A DNA stretch of 64,000 bases from Lujinxingia litoralis (GCF_003260125.1 NZ_QHKO01000001.1:824914-888913); one strand, 5' to 3'; shown: positions 32,260 to 41,356, counted from the stretch's first letter. Program-made: numbers and translations. Notes: generated from the sequence alone by a model not told the origin.

Positions 32260-32560
32260 CTGCCCCTCCCTCCCCCAGCGAACGCGCGCCCCGTTCCTCA
32301 TAGATATGCTGAATCAGCGCCAGCCCGAGCGCCGTGGCGCTTACCGCGACGACGATGCCGGTTAGAACCATCGCCTGAGGAACCGGGTCTGGCCCCTCGG
32401 GGGCCTGACGAGCGCCGGCGATAAGCACCATAAAGAGGCCGGTACTGATGAGATTCACCCCCATCAGACGCCGAATCAGGTGCCGTCGCACCATCCAGGC
32501 GAAGAAACCGGTGGCCATCAGGCCGACCCCGGCAATCGTATAGAAGGTCTGCGCCGTCAT
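32252..32560 (-). CDS. mrpC: Mrp antiporter subunit C (NuoK-like)
   Basis: 102 residues, three TM helices. It carries the diagnostic family segment DPVPQAMVLTGIVV before TM3 and the loop RRHLIRRLMGVNL. The frame is open far upstream, but the ATG at 32560 overlaps the mrpB stop as ATGA. Length is standard for MrpC/MbhG. Confidence 0.93.
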   Translation of the reverse strand: MTAQTFYTIAGVGLMATGFFAWMVRRHLIRRLMGVNLISTGLFMVLIAGARQAPEGPDPVPQAMVLTGIVVAVSATALGLALIQHIYEERGARSLGEGGAGE

Positions 32561-33246
32561 GAGCCCTCCGCCTGCCCTCTCGGATTCATACGTTGCAGCC
32601 CTCCGGCAAAGAGCCCCACCAATACAAAAGCAATGGTCGCTGCACCGGCGATCTCGATCGCCACGATCCAGCGCTTGGCCTCGGGTGCTCCATATCCCCA
32701 CGCCACACCGCTGCGAAGCGCTCCGGCCAACCCGGCGGCAACAAACACCAAAATCCCCGCCACAAGAACGGCTTTCCGCAAGGCCCGTCGTTGCGCTCCC
32801 CCCACTCTTAGTCCCATCAACAGGGAGAGCACTCCGGCTGCTCCCAGCACCGCCCCGGCGGCAAACTCTCCCCCGGGGCGACTGGTTCCCGCCCAGAGCA
32901 GATACAGCGAAAGAAGCCACAACACCGGCAACATCCCTCCCATGGTCTTCCTCAGGATCGGGTCCGTATCTCGTTGTGCCAGGGGCACGGTGGTAGGGCG
33001 CAAGGACCAGACCCCCCAGAAGGCAACCACCAGAACCGTCACTTCGAGCATGGTGTCGTAGGCGCGAAAGTTCAGCAGCACGGCAGTCACCTGGCTGCTA
33101 ACCCCGCTTTCTGACAGCCGGGCCACCACCAGGCGCCCGGCGCCGGGCTCCAGCCCGCGAGCGCTAAAAGCCCCCACGCCGAGAAGGGCCCCGAGCGCCG
33201 CGCATAACACACCGACTACGACCTCAAACGCCCGCTCACTTCTCAC
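32557..33246 (-). CDS. mrpB: MbhE-MrpB fusion subunit
   Basis: 229 residues, about twice the usual MrpB. The first half carries the MbhE/MrpA C-terminal-type signature (SSQVTAVLLNFRAYDTMLEV, then a TM helix). The second half is a normal MnhB domain with GTSRPGGEFAAGAVLG and four helices. In archaeal Mbh/Mbs these are separate adjacent genes (E and F). The start is a GTG overlapping the upstream DUF4040/MbhD-like stop by 11 nt, with GGGGGAAG as ribosome-binding site. Ends in an ATGA overlap with mrpC. Confidence 0.87.
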   Translation of the reverse strand: MRSERAFEVVVGVLCAALGALLGVGAFSARGLEPGAGRLVVARLSESGVSSQVTAVLLNFRAYDTMLEVTVLVVAFWGVWSLRPTTVPLAQRDTDPILRKTMGGMLPVLWLLSLYLLWAGTSRPGGEFAAGAVLGAAGVLSLLMGLRVGGAQRRALRKAVLVAGILVFVAAGLAGALRSGVAWGYGAPEAKRWIVAIEIAGAATIAFVLVGLFAGGLQRMNPRGQAEGS

Positions 33247-33493
33247 CTTCCCCCTCCTCTGAGCTCTGCTCGAGGTGCCCCAAGGTATTTAAAAAGAGCG
33301 CACCGGTTACCCCGGCCCCGACCGCCACCTCGACCATTGCCAGGTCGGCCGCCCCCATCCGAGCCCAGGCCACCGCCACAACGACTCCCAGGGTCACAAA
33401 GAGCACCACCGACTTAAAGAGATCGGCCTGGGAGACAGCCCCCACCGCCAGCGCCCAGAGCGTGACCGTGACCAGCGCATCAAACACCACCAT
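33236..33493 (-). CDS. MbhD-like (DUF4040, MrpA C-terminal-type) subunit
   Basis: 85 residues, three TM helices. The segment MGAADLAMVEVAVGAGVTGALFL matches the conserved part of MbhD and of the distal MrpA C-terminus. It starts at an ATG inside the end of mrpG (14-nt overlap) and ends inside the start of the next gene. In classical Mrp operons this piece is fused to MrpA; here it stands alone, as in the archaeal membrane-bound hydrogenase cluster. Confidence 0.85.
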   Translation of the reverse strand: MVVFDALVTVTLWALAVGAVSQADLFKSVVLFVTLGVVVAVAWARMGAADLAMVEVAVGAGVTGALFLNTLGHLEQSSEEGEGEK

Positions 33494-33791
33494 CGTCTCC
33501 CCCTGGTTGCTGAGGCTTCACGCCCTGGCGCAGCGCCTCACGCGCGACCAGGTGACACGACACAGTGCTGGCGACCAGGACAAAACCCCAGGTCAACACG
33601 AGTTTGAACACCTCGTTAAGTCCCGGGGCGCGGAGGCTTAACCCGGCCACCACCAACCCAAAACCGAGGTTATCCGCTTTGGTCAGAGCGTGCAGACGAG
33701 TGTACACGTCAGGAAAGCGCAACATCCCTACCGAGCCAGCGAGAAAGAAGCACGCCCCGCAGACCATCAGCACAAGCCCGGCGATCTCCAT
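33480..33791 (-). CDS. mrpG: Mrp antiporter subunit G
   Basis: 103 residues, three TM helices. The family hallmark RFPDVYTRLHALTKADNLG follows TM1. ATG at 33791, 24 bp after the mrpF stop. MbhC equivalent by position. Confidence 0.94.
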   Translation of the reverse strand: MEIAGLVLMVCGACFFLAGSVGMLRFPDVYTRLHALTKADNLGFGLVVAGLSLRAPGLNEVFKLVLTWGFVLVASTVSCHLVAREALRQGVKPQQPGGDDGGV

Positions 33792-33815
33792 CTGCGCCCT
33801 CCCCCGCGTGTCTCT

Positions 33816-34070
33816 TTAACGTGGCTCCGCAGCTCTCTCGGTACGCTCGACGAAAGCCACCACCGTGACCGCCGCCAGCGCGGCAAAGACCAGCGCCACA
33901 TCGATCAAGCCCCACTCCTGCGCCATACCGGCCAACACCAGGACCACAGCCGCCCCGGAGCTCCCAAAAAGCTGGGCCCCCATCATGCGATCGGCCCCCG
34001 AGGGCCCGCGCCAGATTCGGATGATGGCTGCCGAAAAACTCCCCATCACCATCACCGCCACCACCATCAT
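33816..34070 (-). CDS. mrpF: Mrp antiporter subunit F
   Basis: 84 residues, three TM helices. The conserved loop IWRGPSGADRMMGAQLFGSS lies between TM1 and TM2. ATG at 34070 overlaps the mrpE stop as ATGA. A second ATG directly follows the first, so the exact start is uncertain by one codon. Confidence 0.93.
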   Translation of the reverse strand: MMVVAVMVMGSFSAAIIRIWRGPSGADRMMGAQLFGSSGAAVVLVLAGMAQEWGLIDVALVFAALAAVTVVAFVERTERAAEPR

Positions 34071-34555
34071 GGCCCCTCCTTTAGCGGCTCGCCGAAGGCC
34101 CGGGCCACCCGCACCTCCAGCGCACTCAGTTCATCCTCCACCGGGGGGCGCAGGTCGATGGCGTGCACCATCACCGAGTGCTCCCCCAGACGCACACTCA
34201 GCGTCCCCGGGAGCAGGCTGATGATGTTGGCAAAAAACACCGCCGCCGCCGAGTCGACCGACATCCGCAGTGGATACTCCACAAACCCGGGCTGCATCGG
34301 CATCCCCGGAGCGATCGCGCGCCAGGCCACATCCAACCCTCCCCGCACCGACGCGCTGACAAAATAGACCGAGAAACGCATCACCTCCCACGGACGCAGC
34401 CGCGCCTGGCCCTCCCCGCGTAACCTCCAGCTAATCCACGTCGCGACGATCACCGCCGGTACGCCGAAGGCCCAGGAGCCCCCTGCCACCCCTGTCCAGG
34501 CTCCCCACAACGCCACAAACACCGCGCCGCGTCCCACCCACCCCCATTGCCCCAT
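34067..34555 (-). CDS. mrpE: Mrp antiporter subunit E
   Basis: 162 residues. N-terminal TM helices are followed by the characteristic cytoplasmic domain with NIISLLPGTLSV and MVHAIDL. ATG at 34555, 6 bp after the second CPA2 antiporter stop, which places the whole Mrp set in the same operon as the CPA2 genes. Confidence 0.93.
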   Translation of the reverse strand: MGQWGWVGRGAVFVALWGAWTGVAGGSWAFGVPAVIVATWISWRLRGEGQARLRPWEVMRFSVYFVSASVRGGLDVAWRAIAPGMPMQPGFVEYPLRMSVDSAAAVFFANIISLLPGTLSVRLGEHSVMVHAIDLRPPVEDELSALEVRVARAFGEPLKEGP

Positions 34556-34561
34556 GGTCGC

Positions 34562-36142
34562 TCACCCCTCTGCCGGTTGCTCAGGCCGGGCACCGTCGGC
34601 CAGGCTTTCAAACCACTCCACCACCTTTTCGCTCGACGCCCGGGAGTAGTTCACCGTGCGCGCCCCCGCTGCCTCGCAGGCTTCCACCCGCGTATCATCC
34701 ATCAGATTCACCCACAGCTGGGCGTCCTCGCTGATATGCTCGGAGACCAACTGCGTGTGCATCACCGACCCCGTGGTCACGATCACCGCGCGCGCGCCGG
34801 CTAAATTCAGCGCCTCCATCGCCCGGGGGTCGTCCGCATCACCCCACACCACCCGGTACCCCTGTTCGCGCAGACGAGAGACTTCCGCCGGGTCGTAGTC
34901 CAGGCCCACCGCGCCGATGCCGGCATCCTGGAGACGCTCCATCAACATCGCGCCGGCCACTCCCAGCCCGATGACCACCACATGCCCTTCCATTTCAGCC
35001 GCCCCCTCCACCGCGCGCGGCCGGGGATGCAATCGTATACCCAGGCGCACCAGCGCCTTGCTCGACACCCAGGGCGCCAAACCGATGGTCACCACCGTAA
35101 CCAGCGAGATGATCGTCAGCGTCCCCTCACTGAGTTGACCGCTGGACACGCCCTGAAGCGCCACGACCAGCGAAAACTCGCTGGTCTGGGCCAACAAAAG
35201 TCCGGCCTCCACTGCCCCGCTGGTTGTAAACCCGGCACGCTCCGCAACCGCCACGACTACCACCGGCGTCACCACCCAGATCATGACCACCAGCCCGGCC
35301 CCGACCAGCAGCTCCTCCAGGGTCGGCAGCACCAGAAACGCCCCCAGCGCGACAAAGAAGAGCGCCAGAAAGAAGTCAATCAGCGGGCCAATCAGCCCCC
35401 GCACCAAAGCGTTCGTGGGAAACGATGAGAGCGAGAGCCCGGCGCCAAACGCCCCCACAATGATCGGCACGTTGACCAGCGAAGCCAGCCCCAGCATCGC
35501 AAAGAGCGTCCCCACCACGATCAGAAGACCGATCTCGTCATCATGCTCATAGCGCGCAAGCAGGACCGGCATCACCCGCCAGTACAAGAGGGCAGACAGC
35601 CCCAGCACCAGGGCCCCGCCACCAACACGCTGCAACACCTCCGCCCCCCCCTCGGGGAGCCCGGAGACGATCACCAGCCCCAGAATGATCAGCACATCCT
35701 GAAGCAGCAACACGCCGATAATCAGCGCCCCCAGCGGCTCAAAAATCTGGCGACGCTGCCGAAGCAATCGCACCACCACCAGCGTCGAACTCGCCGCGGC
35801 GGCCAACGCCACGTACAGCGATTCCTCCAGGCTGCGTCCGCCCAGCAAGAGTATCCCCAACGCCAGACCGCCCAGCGCCACAAACTGGACCACGCCAACC
35901 TGCAACACCGCCCCGACCTTGCCTCGGACACGCACCGGCGCCATCTCCAGACCGGCAGCGAAGACCAGAAAAGTCAGCCCGATCTCGAGCATGGATCCCA
36001 CTACCTCCCGGTCATCCAGCGCTCCAGAGGCCGAAAAGATCAACCCCATCACAATCAGAAGGGGCATCACCGGGACCTTCAATCCTCGCCCCAGCCCGAA
36101 CGCAAGCGCCGCTCCAAACACAATAAATGCAACTTCAAGCAT
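34562..36142 (-). CDS. CPA2-family cation:proton antiporter with C-terminal TrkA-N domain (second copy)
   Basis: 526 residues from the ATG at 36142; this start overlaps the upstream gene by 8 nt. About 12-13 TM helices form the Na+/H+ exchanger domain (about 1-380), with QDVLIILGLV in the central helix. A Rossmann NAD(H)-binding TrkA-N domain follows (about 400-515), starting VVVIGLGVAGAMLMERL. Family members exchange K+ or Na+ for H+ and are gated by nucleotide binding. It differs clearly from its neighbour, so it is not a recent tandem duplicate. Confidence 0.9.
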   Translation of the reverse strand: MLEVAFIVFGAALAFGLGRGLKVPVMPLLIVMGLIFSASGALDDREVVGSMLEIGLTFLVFAAGLEMAPVRVRGKVGAVLQVGVVQFVALGGLALGILLLGGRSLEESLYVALAAAASSTLVVVRLLRQRRQIFEPLGALIIGVLLLQDVLIILGLVIVSGLPEGGAEVLQRVGGGALVLGLSALLYWRVMPVLLARYEHDDEIGLLIVVGTLFAMLGLASLVNVPIIVGAFGAGLSLSSFPTNALVRGLIGPLIDFFLALFFVALGAFLVLPTLEELLVGAGLVVMIWVVTPVVVVAVAERAGFTTSGAVEAGLLLAQTSEFSLVVALQGVSSGQLSEGTLTIISLVTVVTIGLAPWVSSKALVRLGIRLHPRPRAVEGAAEMEGHVVVIGLGVAGAMLMERLQDAGIGAVGLDYDPAEVSRLREQGYRVVWGDADDPRAMEALNLAGARAVIVTTGSVMHTQLVSEHISEDAQLWVNLMDDTRVEACEAAGARTVNYSRASSEKVVEWFESLADGARPEQPAEG

Positions 36143-37805
36143 GGCCGGGCTCCTCGTCGCGCTGCTCTCCCCTGCCGATATCCAGCGACTGGCGCAGGCG
36201 CTCCCATTCCTGAGCGACGGCATCCGCCCTGGGCGTGATCAGATAATCGACCTCCAGCGCCTCCAACTCCGAACGCAGCGCGCCGTCAAAGGCATGGATC
36301 GCCACCGGAATCCCGACTCGCCGGGCCTTAATGGCGATCAAGCGATTGGTATCATCAATGTGCAGGGCACTGATCACCGCGCGAGCATGCTCCAGCCCCG
36401 CCTCTTCAAAGACGGAGGGATGCTCCACGTTGCCCAGAACCGTCTCGGCGGGCAGATCGCGCAGCTTGGCCGCATCGGTATCCACGGCCACCACCGCCTG
36501 CCCGGAGGCTTCCAGCCGACGCACCAGCTCCCGGCCCAGGGGATTCATCCCCACGACGATCACATGATCGCTTGGCCCATGACGCCCCCCTTCTTCGTCA
36601 GGTCGGCCGCCGGCCCCAAAGATCTTCAGCAGCCCCGATGTGTGGGCCAACCGGTAGAGTTGGTCGCTGTATTGAATCAAAAACGAGGATATCGCGATGG
36701 TCGCCAACCCCACCACTGCGACAATCGACAACACCTCCTTGCCAATCATCCCGGCCGAGAGCGCCATCGCCGCAAAAATAAATCCGAACTCGCTGATCTG
36801 CGCCAGGGAGATCGCCGTCTTAAAGGTCGTACGCTCCCCGTATCCCTGACGGCTGACCATCACCATAAAGACCAGAAACTTGCCCACCATCACAAACACG
36901 CTCAACACAGCAGCCACCACCAGGCCCTGACGGGCCGAACTCAGGTCAACCTGCAGCCCCAGCGTTACAAAGAAAATCGCCACGAAGAAGCTCATCAGCG
37001 GATGGACCCGGCGCTTGAGTTCTTCGCTATAGGGCAGCTGCGCCAAACTCAGCCCCGCCAGAAACGCCCCGATCTCCAGGCTGAGACCAAGCACATAGCT
37101 GACCAACACAAACACGAAGAACCACCCCAGACTCCACATAAAGAGCGTCTCAGCCGAGCGGGCCGCCCACCCCATCGGCCGCGGGAGCAACCAGCGCGAC
37201 GCCGCCAGCGCGGCAATCATCAGCAAGGCCGTGCCTCCCAGGGCAAACCCGATGCTCCCGAGCAGCTGACCGACCGCCAACTCCCCACCGCCCTCCGAGG
37301 CCCCCGCCAACACCGTCAAGGAGAGCACCACGACGATGTCCTGAACCAGCAGAATCCCCACGGCGATCCGGCCGTAGAGCGCGTCGAGTTCGCCGCGCTG
37401 GTCCACCAGCTTGACCACCACCACCGTACTGCTGAAGGTCACCGCGATGCCGAGCATCAACGCCTCCAGCGACCCGTAGCCCAGCAGAAAGCTCAACCCG
37501 AAGCCCCCCGCCACCGAAACCGCCACCTGGGTAACCCCGGCGACCACCGCCACTTTTCCCACGTCTCGGATGTGATCCAGGCTCAACTCCAGCCCCACCA
37601 CAAAGAGCAGCAGCGCGATGCCGACCTCCCCGATCAGCTCAACGGAGTGAGTCACCTCAATAAGCCCCAGGATCGGCCCGAGCATGAGCCCGGCGATAAT
37701 GTAGGCCACGATCGACGGGATACGCAGCCGGTCGGCCACCAGCACCACCAGCGTGGAGGCGCAGACAATCCAACCGAGATTCTCGATGATTCCCGGCACC
37801 ATCAT
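36135..37805 (-). CDS. CPA2-family cation:proton antiporter with C-terminal TrkA-N domain (KefB/YbaL-like)
   Basis: 556 residues from the ATG at 37805, with GGAGG 8 nt upstream (a GTG at 37814 is also open). Membrane domain: PSIVAYIIAGLMLGP, ALLLFVVGLELSLDHI, AVTFSSTVVVVKLV and the central LLVQDIVVVLSL. The C-terminal TrkA-N domain (about 420-535) starts HVIVVGMNPLGRELVRRL with the Gly-rich nucleotide site slightly altered. First gene of the eleven-gene antiporter operon. Predicted K+(Na+)/H+ exchange controlled by NAD(H) binding. Confidence 0.91.
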   Translation of the reverse strand: MMVPGIIENLGWIVCASTLVVLVADRLRIPSIVAYIIAGLMLGPILGLIEVTHSVELIGEVGIALLLFVVGLELSLDHIRDVGKVAVVAGVTQVAVSVAGGFGLSFLLGYGSLEALMLGIAVTFSSTVVVVKLVDQRGELDALYGRIAVGILLVQDIVVVLSLTVLAGASEGGGELAVGQLLGSIGFALGGTALLMIAALAASRWLLPRPMGWAARSAETLFMWSLGWFFVFVLVSYVLGLSLEIGAFLAGLSLAQLPYSEELKRRVHPLMSFFVAIFFVTLGLQVDLSSARQGLVVAAVLSVFVMVGKFLVFMVMVSRQGYGERTTFKTAISLAQISEFGFIFAAMALSAGMIGKEVLSIVAVVGLATIAISSFLIQYSDQLYRLAHTSGLLKIFGAGGRPDEEGGRHGPSDHVIVVGMNPLGRELVRRLEASGQAVVAVDTDAAKLRDLPAETVLGNVEHPSVFEEAGLEHARAVISALHIDDTNRLIAIKARRVGIPVAIHAFDGALRSELEALEVDYLITPRADAVAQEWERLRQSLDIGRGEQRDEEPGHA

Positions 37806-38169
37806 CGCGCCCACCTCCAGGCCGGCAGCCTCTTCAGCGGCGCCCGCCCCTTGGCGACGCCCCCTTCAGCCGGGGTGGCTCCTGCTCTGCTCCTCATCCA
37901 GCCCTCCAGAACATCCAGTCACGCCTTCGCCAGGCCATTTATCACTCAGAAACGCCGCATTCCCTCGACACACCTGCGGAGGTGCACATCGTCTCTCAAC
38001 CTCCCACGGGCTGCCAATGGTGCACACCATCACCGCAGATTCAACGCGCGACCGAGGCGTCGACACTGCTCCCGAGATGTACTAAGTTGAACGAAGATAG
38101 TCGTATCTACTGATTTGACACGCGGTCCCGGGTGACCCGAATCGCCCAACATCGGCAGGAGATCTTGCA
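37806..38169. other. Intergenic region between the antiporter operon and the FN3 lipoprotein gene
   Basis: 364 bp between divergent genes. It must hold the operon promoter (minus) and the lipoprotein promoter (plus). On the plus strand a perfect TTGACA lies at 38115-38120, but no good -10 follows at 17 nt. On the minus strand an A/T-rich GATAAAT lies near 37935-37945 without a convincing -35. No RNA gene or repeat seen. Confidence 0.35.
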
Positions 38170-41031
38170 ATGATGCCTCGCTTCTCTCCCTTTACTCGCG
38201 GCGCCATGGCGCTGGGCGCCCTCGCAGCCCTTGTCGGCTGCGAACCCCAGTTCACCGATCAGGCCTGTGAGCTACCTCAGGACTGCTTCCCCGATGAAAC
38301 CTGTCAGGCGGGCACCTGCGTGAACCTGAGCGACCTGCCTGATGTCGGCCCCGACGCCGACACCGACCTGCTCAACGCCTGCGGGGGCATCCAGACCCTG
38401 GAGAATGATCCGGGCGATCCCTGCGGCCCCTGCGATCTCGACCAGTTTGAGTGCCAGGGAACCGAGCTTGTATGCAGCGGCGAAACGGAGTGCCCGGAAA
38501 CCGACATCATCACCACCATCCCCACCCTGGTGAACGCGACCGGCGCCCAACTCAACGGCCAACTCGCCGAGTTGCCCCTGGTCGGGCTCAACGAACTCGG
38601 CTTCTGCTGGTCGGCGACCGAGACCAGCCCCACACATGACAACGCCGAATGCAAGGCCATTACCGATGTGCTCACCGCGCCGGGAGAGTTCCAGACCGTG
38701 GCGCAGGGGCTGAGTGCCGGCACCCTCTATTACGTCGCTTCCTATTTCATCGACGGCGAGCAGGAGGTGGGCTACGGCAACATCATCGACTTCACCACGC
38801 TCGCTCCGGCCCCGACCAATGTGGTCGCTACGCCGGCCGACACGACCATCACGCTGACCTGGGACGAAGCCGCCGGCGCCACCGACTACGAGGTGCTGCG
38901 CGATGGTGAGTCCCTCGGCACGGTGAGCGAACTCACCTTTGACGACGAGGATGCCCCCCGCGGCACATTTGCCGGCTACGAAGATCTCAGCGCCAGCCAG
39001 GGTACAGAGACCGACGGCATTGAGTTGACGTGGTCGGCGGGCAGTGGCGTGGCCGGAACCGAAGTCAGCTACGAAGTCGTGGCGACCTACCCCAACGCTG
39101 TCAGTGATGCCTCCGAGGCCGTCACGGCGCAGCTCCCGGCCCCCGAACTCAGCGGCTACCAGGTGCAAATCGACGACGGCGCCTGGACCGACGTCGGCGC
39201 TGCGACCACCTATCTGGACGAAGGCGCCCCGCTGGGCAGCATCACCCTCGGTAGCGTCGACGTGAGCGCGGGCACCTACGCCGACCGCGTGGCGCTGAGT
39301 ATCAATGGTTCGACCACCGATACCGGCGCCCAGCGTCAGTACCGCATTCGCGCCACCGGCAACGGCATTTCGGGTCCTGAAAGCCCTCAGATTTCCGGAG
39401 CGCGCGGGGTCGGCGAGTTGAGCTACCAGTGGCAGCGCACCACCGCCAACGCCGATGTTGAGGGCGACTACCAGGACCTCGCCGGCGCCACCACCGCATC
39501 GCACAACGACATCACCGCCCCGGATGATGGCTCGGAACGCTTCTACCGCGTGGTCCTCAACGCCCCCGGCGCTGAGCAAGCCACCAGCGCCGGCGCAAGC
39601 GGCTATCGCGCAACGTCTGCAGCCCAGGTGACCCTGGTCGACATCACGAACGTCGGGATCTACACCGCCGCCGCGAACGTTGAAGTCACCAACCTCGGTG
39701 AGCCAGCAGCAACCGAAGTCGGCGTGTGCGTGGACACCTCATCTGCGCCCAGCTACCCCGCCTCCGGCAGCACCCTCTGCTTCCCCCACGGGGCATCTCC
39801 CGGCGTCGGCACGTTTACCCTGGCGCTTACCTCCCTGGCCCCGGAAACCACCTATTACGCGCGCGCTTACATCGTGAACACAACCCAAACCTCTTACAGC
39901 GCTGAGTCGCAGTTCGAGACCCAGCCGGCGATCCCCGGGGCCCCGACCAACGTCGTAGCATCCACCCAATACCTCGACCGCATCGAGTTGAGTTGGAGCG
40001 CGGTGGACGGCGCGACGGGCTATCGCGTCTACGACGCTAGCAGCGCGACTCTTCTTGCCGACATCTCTGACGCCGGCGTCTACACTTTCACCGATACGAC
40101 CACGGCCGCAGGTGAGCTCAGCGCTCCGACCAACCTGGGCGCCTCCGTCGACGACTCCACCGCCGTGAATCTGACGTGGAACGCGGCAGCGACCAGCCCC
40201 GGCGCGCCTCGCTCCTACATCGTGCGCGCCTACAACGTCTCCGGCGAGAGCGTGGATAGCAGCTCTGCAGAAGGCTCTCGCGCGGCCCCGACCATCACCG
40301 GCTACAAGGTCTTCCGCGGCGAAGACGAAATTGCCAGCTCGCTTGACGCGAACACCACCTCCTACGCAGACAGTGGGGCGCCGCCTCAACCCAATCCGGC
40401 CGCGCCGGCCAACGTCATGCTCACTGACGATAACCCTGACAGTGTGACGCTGAGCTTTGAGCCGGTGCTCCCTCAGCCTGGCGACGAAGCGTCCTACACC
40501 GTCGTCGCGCTCGCCGGTCTGCTGAGCAGTGATCCAAGCGACTCGGCCGAAGGGAACCTCGCTCCCGCTTCCATCGAGGAGTACGTGGTCTACAACAATG
40601 ATGGCAGCGGCGTAATCACCCGCGGGCTTGCGACCAGCGACATTGATATCCCAGCCGCGCCCCCGACCATCAACTACAGCGCGATCGACGCCGACCGCAA
40701 CAACGGCACCGGACAGGTCGCACTGTCGCTCATCGGCCCACAACCGTCCAACGGCGCGGACGTATCAGTCTACGTCGTCGCCGTGGACAGCCGGGGCGAA
40801 GAGTCCCCCGACTCCACCCCCGCCACCGGTTTCCGTACGGCCGATTCGGTGTCCTATCTATGGAACCGTTCCGACGATGGCGGCGCCACCTGGACCGATG
40901 TAGCGACCAGCGAAAACGCAACGGACGATCTCAGTAGCGCCTCCAGTGGCGAGAACTACGAGTATCAGGTCACCATCTCCATCGGAGATATACAGGAGAC
41001 CATCTCCGGCGCCTCCGTCACGATCCCCTGA
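38170..41031 (+). CDS. Large lipoprotein with Cys-rich N-terminus and fibronectin-III-like repeats
   Basis: 953 residues. Lipoprotein signal with lipobox LVGC (Cys24). A short Cys-rich motif follows (CELPQDCFPDETCQAGTC), then a second Cys cluster (CGGIQ... CGPC...). From about residue 215 there are many fibronectin type III-like units recognisable by recurring VATPADTTITLTWDEA, GATDYEVLRDG and RIELSWSAVDGATGYRVY segments, some apparently interrupted by other beta units. Two LSLAPETTYYARAY-like segments mark further beta repeats. Probably an exported surface or adhesion-type protein on the outer membrane. A perfect terminator follows. Confidence 0.85.
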   Translation: MMPRFSPFTRGAMALGALAALVGCEPQFTDQACELPQDCFPDETCQAGTCVNLSDLPDVGPDADTDLLNACGGIQTLENDPGDPCGPCDLDQFECQGTELVCSGETECPETDIITTIPTLVNATGAQLNGQLAELPLVGLNELGFCWSATETSPTHDNAECKAITDVLTAPGEFQTVAQGLSAGTLYYVASYFIDGEQEVGYGNIIDFTTLAPAPTNVVATPADTTITLTWDEAAGATDYEVLRDGESLGTVSELTFDDEDAPRGTFAGYEDLSASQGTETDGIELTWSAGSGVAGTEVSYEVVATYPNAVSDASEAVTAQLPAPELSGYQVQIDDGAWTDVGAATTYLDEGAPLGSITLGSVDVSAGTYADRVALSINGSTTDTGAQRQYRIRATGNGISGPESPQISGARGVGELSYQWQRTTANADVEGDYQDLAGATTASHNDITAPDDGSERFYRVVLNAPGAEQATSAGASGYRATSAAQVTLVDITNVGIYTAAANVEVTNLGEPAATEVGVCVDTSSAPSYPASGSTLCFPHGASPGVGTFTLALTSLAPETTYYARAYIVNTTQTSYSAESQFETQPAIPGAPTNVVASTQYLDRIELSWSAVDGATGYRVYDASSATLLADISDAGVYTFTDTTTAAGELSAPTNLGASVDDSTAVNLTWNAAATSPGAPRSYIVRAYNVSGESVDSSSAEGSRAAPTITGYKVFRGEDEIASSLDANTTSYADSGAPPQPNPAAPANVMLTDDNPDSVTLSFEPVLPQPGDEASYTVVALAGLLSSDPSDSAEGNLAPASIEEYVVYNNDGSGVITRGLATSDIDIPAAPPTINYSAIDADRNNGTGQVALSLIGPQPSNGADVSVYVVAVDSRGEESPDSTPATGFRTADSVSYLWNRSDDGGATWTDVATSENATDDLSSASSGENYEYQVTISIGDIQETISGASVTIP

Positions 41032-41070
41032 CCCGTGACACCGCACTGGTAGCGAAGCGCCTGGTAGCGC

Positions 41071-41115
41071 AAAAAAGAATACGCCGCGTCCCCCGGACGC
41101 GGCGTATTCTTTTTT
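41071..41115. terminator. Strong terminator after the FN3 lipoprotein gene
   Basis: A perfect 21-bp inverted repeat (41071-41091 with 41095-41115) with a 3-nt loop, A6 at its left edge and T6 at its right. It lies 40 bp after the stop codon and could work in both directions. Confidence 0.9.
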
Positions 41116-41190
41116 GAACCTTCACACTGGCACCGCCATGTGAAAACTTGTAAAACACTGCAATCCCGACGCGCCCGTTCCAGAAGCCAG

Positions 41191-41199
41191 TGCTATAGT
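41191..41199 (+). promoter_or_regulatory. Extended -10 promoter for the response regulator
   Basis: TGCTATAGT forms an extended -10 (TGn plus TATAGT, hexamer 41194-41199). No good -35 lies 17 nt upstream, which fits an extended -10 or activator-dependent promoter. Predicted leader is about 150 nt. Confidence 0.5.
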
Positions 41200-41356
41200 T
41201 CCGCGCGGCGATGTCTGCAGGACACACGCCCGCGCGGGCCAGATTCATGTGAATTCGACACGGGTACTGCGCCACCTCACCGGGCTCGTCCCGAACTCGC
41301 ACGTAGGGCTCGCCCCGTATTTTTATCTTTTGCGTCTTCTTGAGGAGACTGTTGGC

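Noticed and set aside
27431..34555. Absence of MrpA as a deletion or pseudogene
   Set aside because: All parts of MrpA can be accounted for by separate intact genes in Mbh-like order, so this is an alternative organisation rather than decay.
35919..38090. 723-codon plus-strand frame opposite the two CPA2 antiporters
   Set aside because: Its His/Gln/Arg-rich translation is the usual reverse shadow of hydrophobic membrane proteins.
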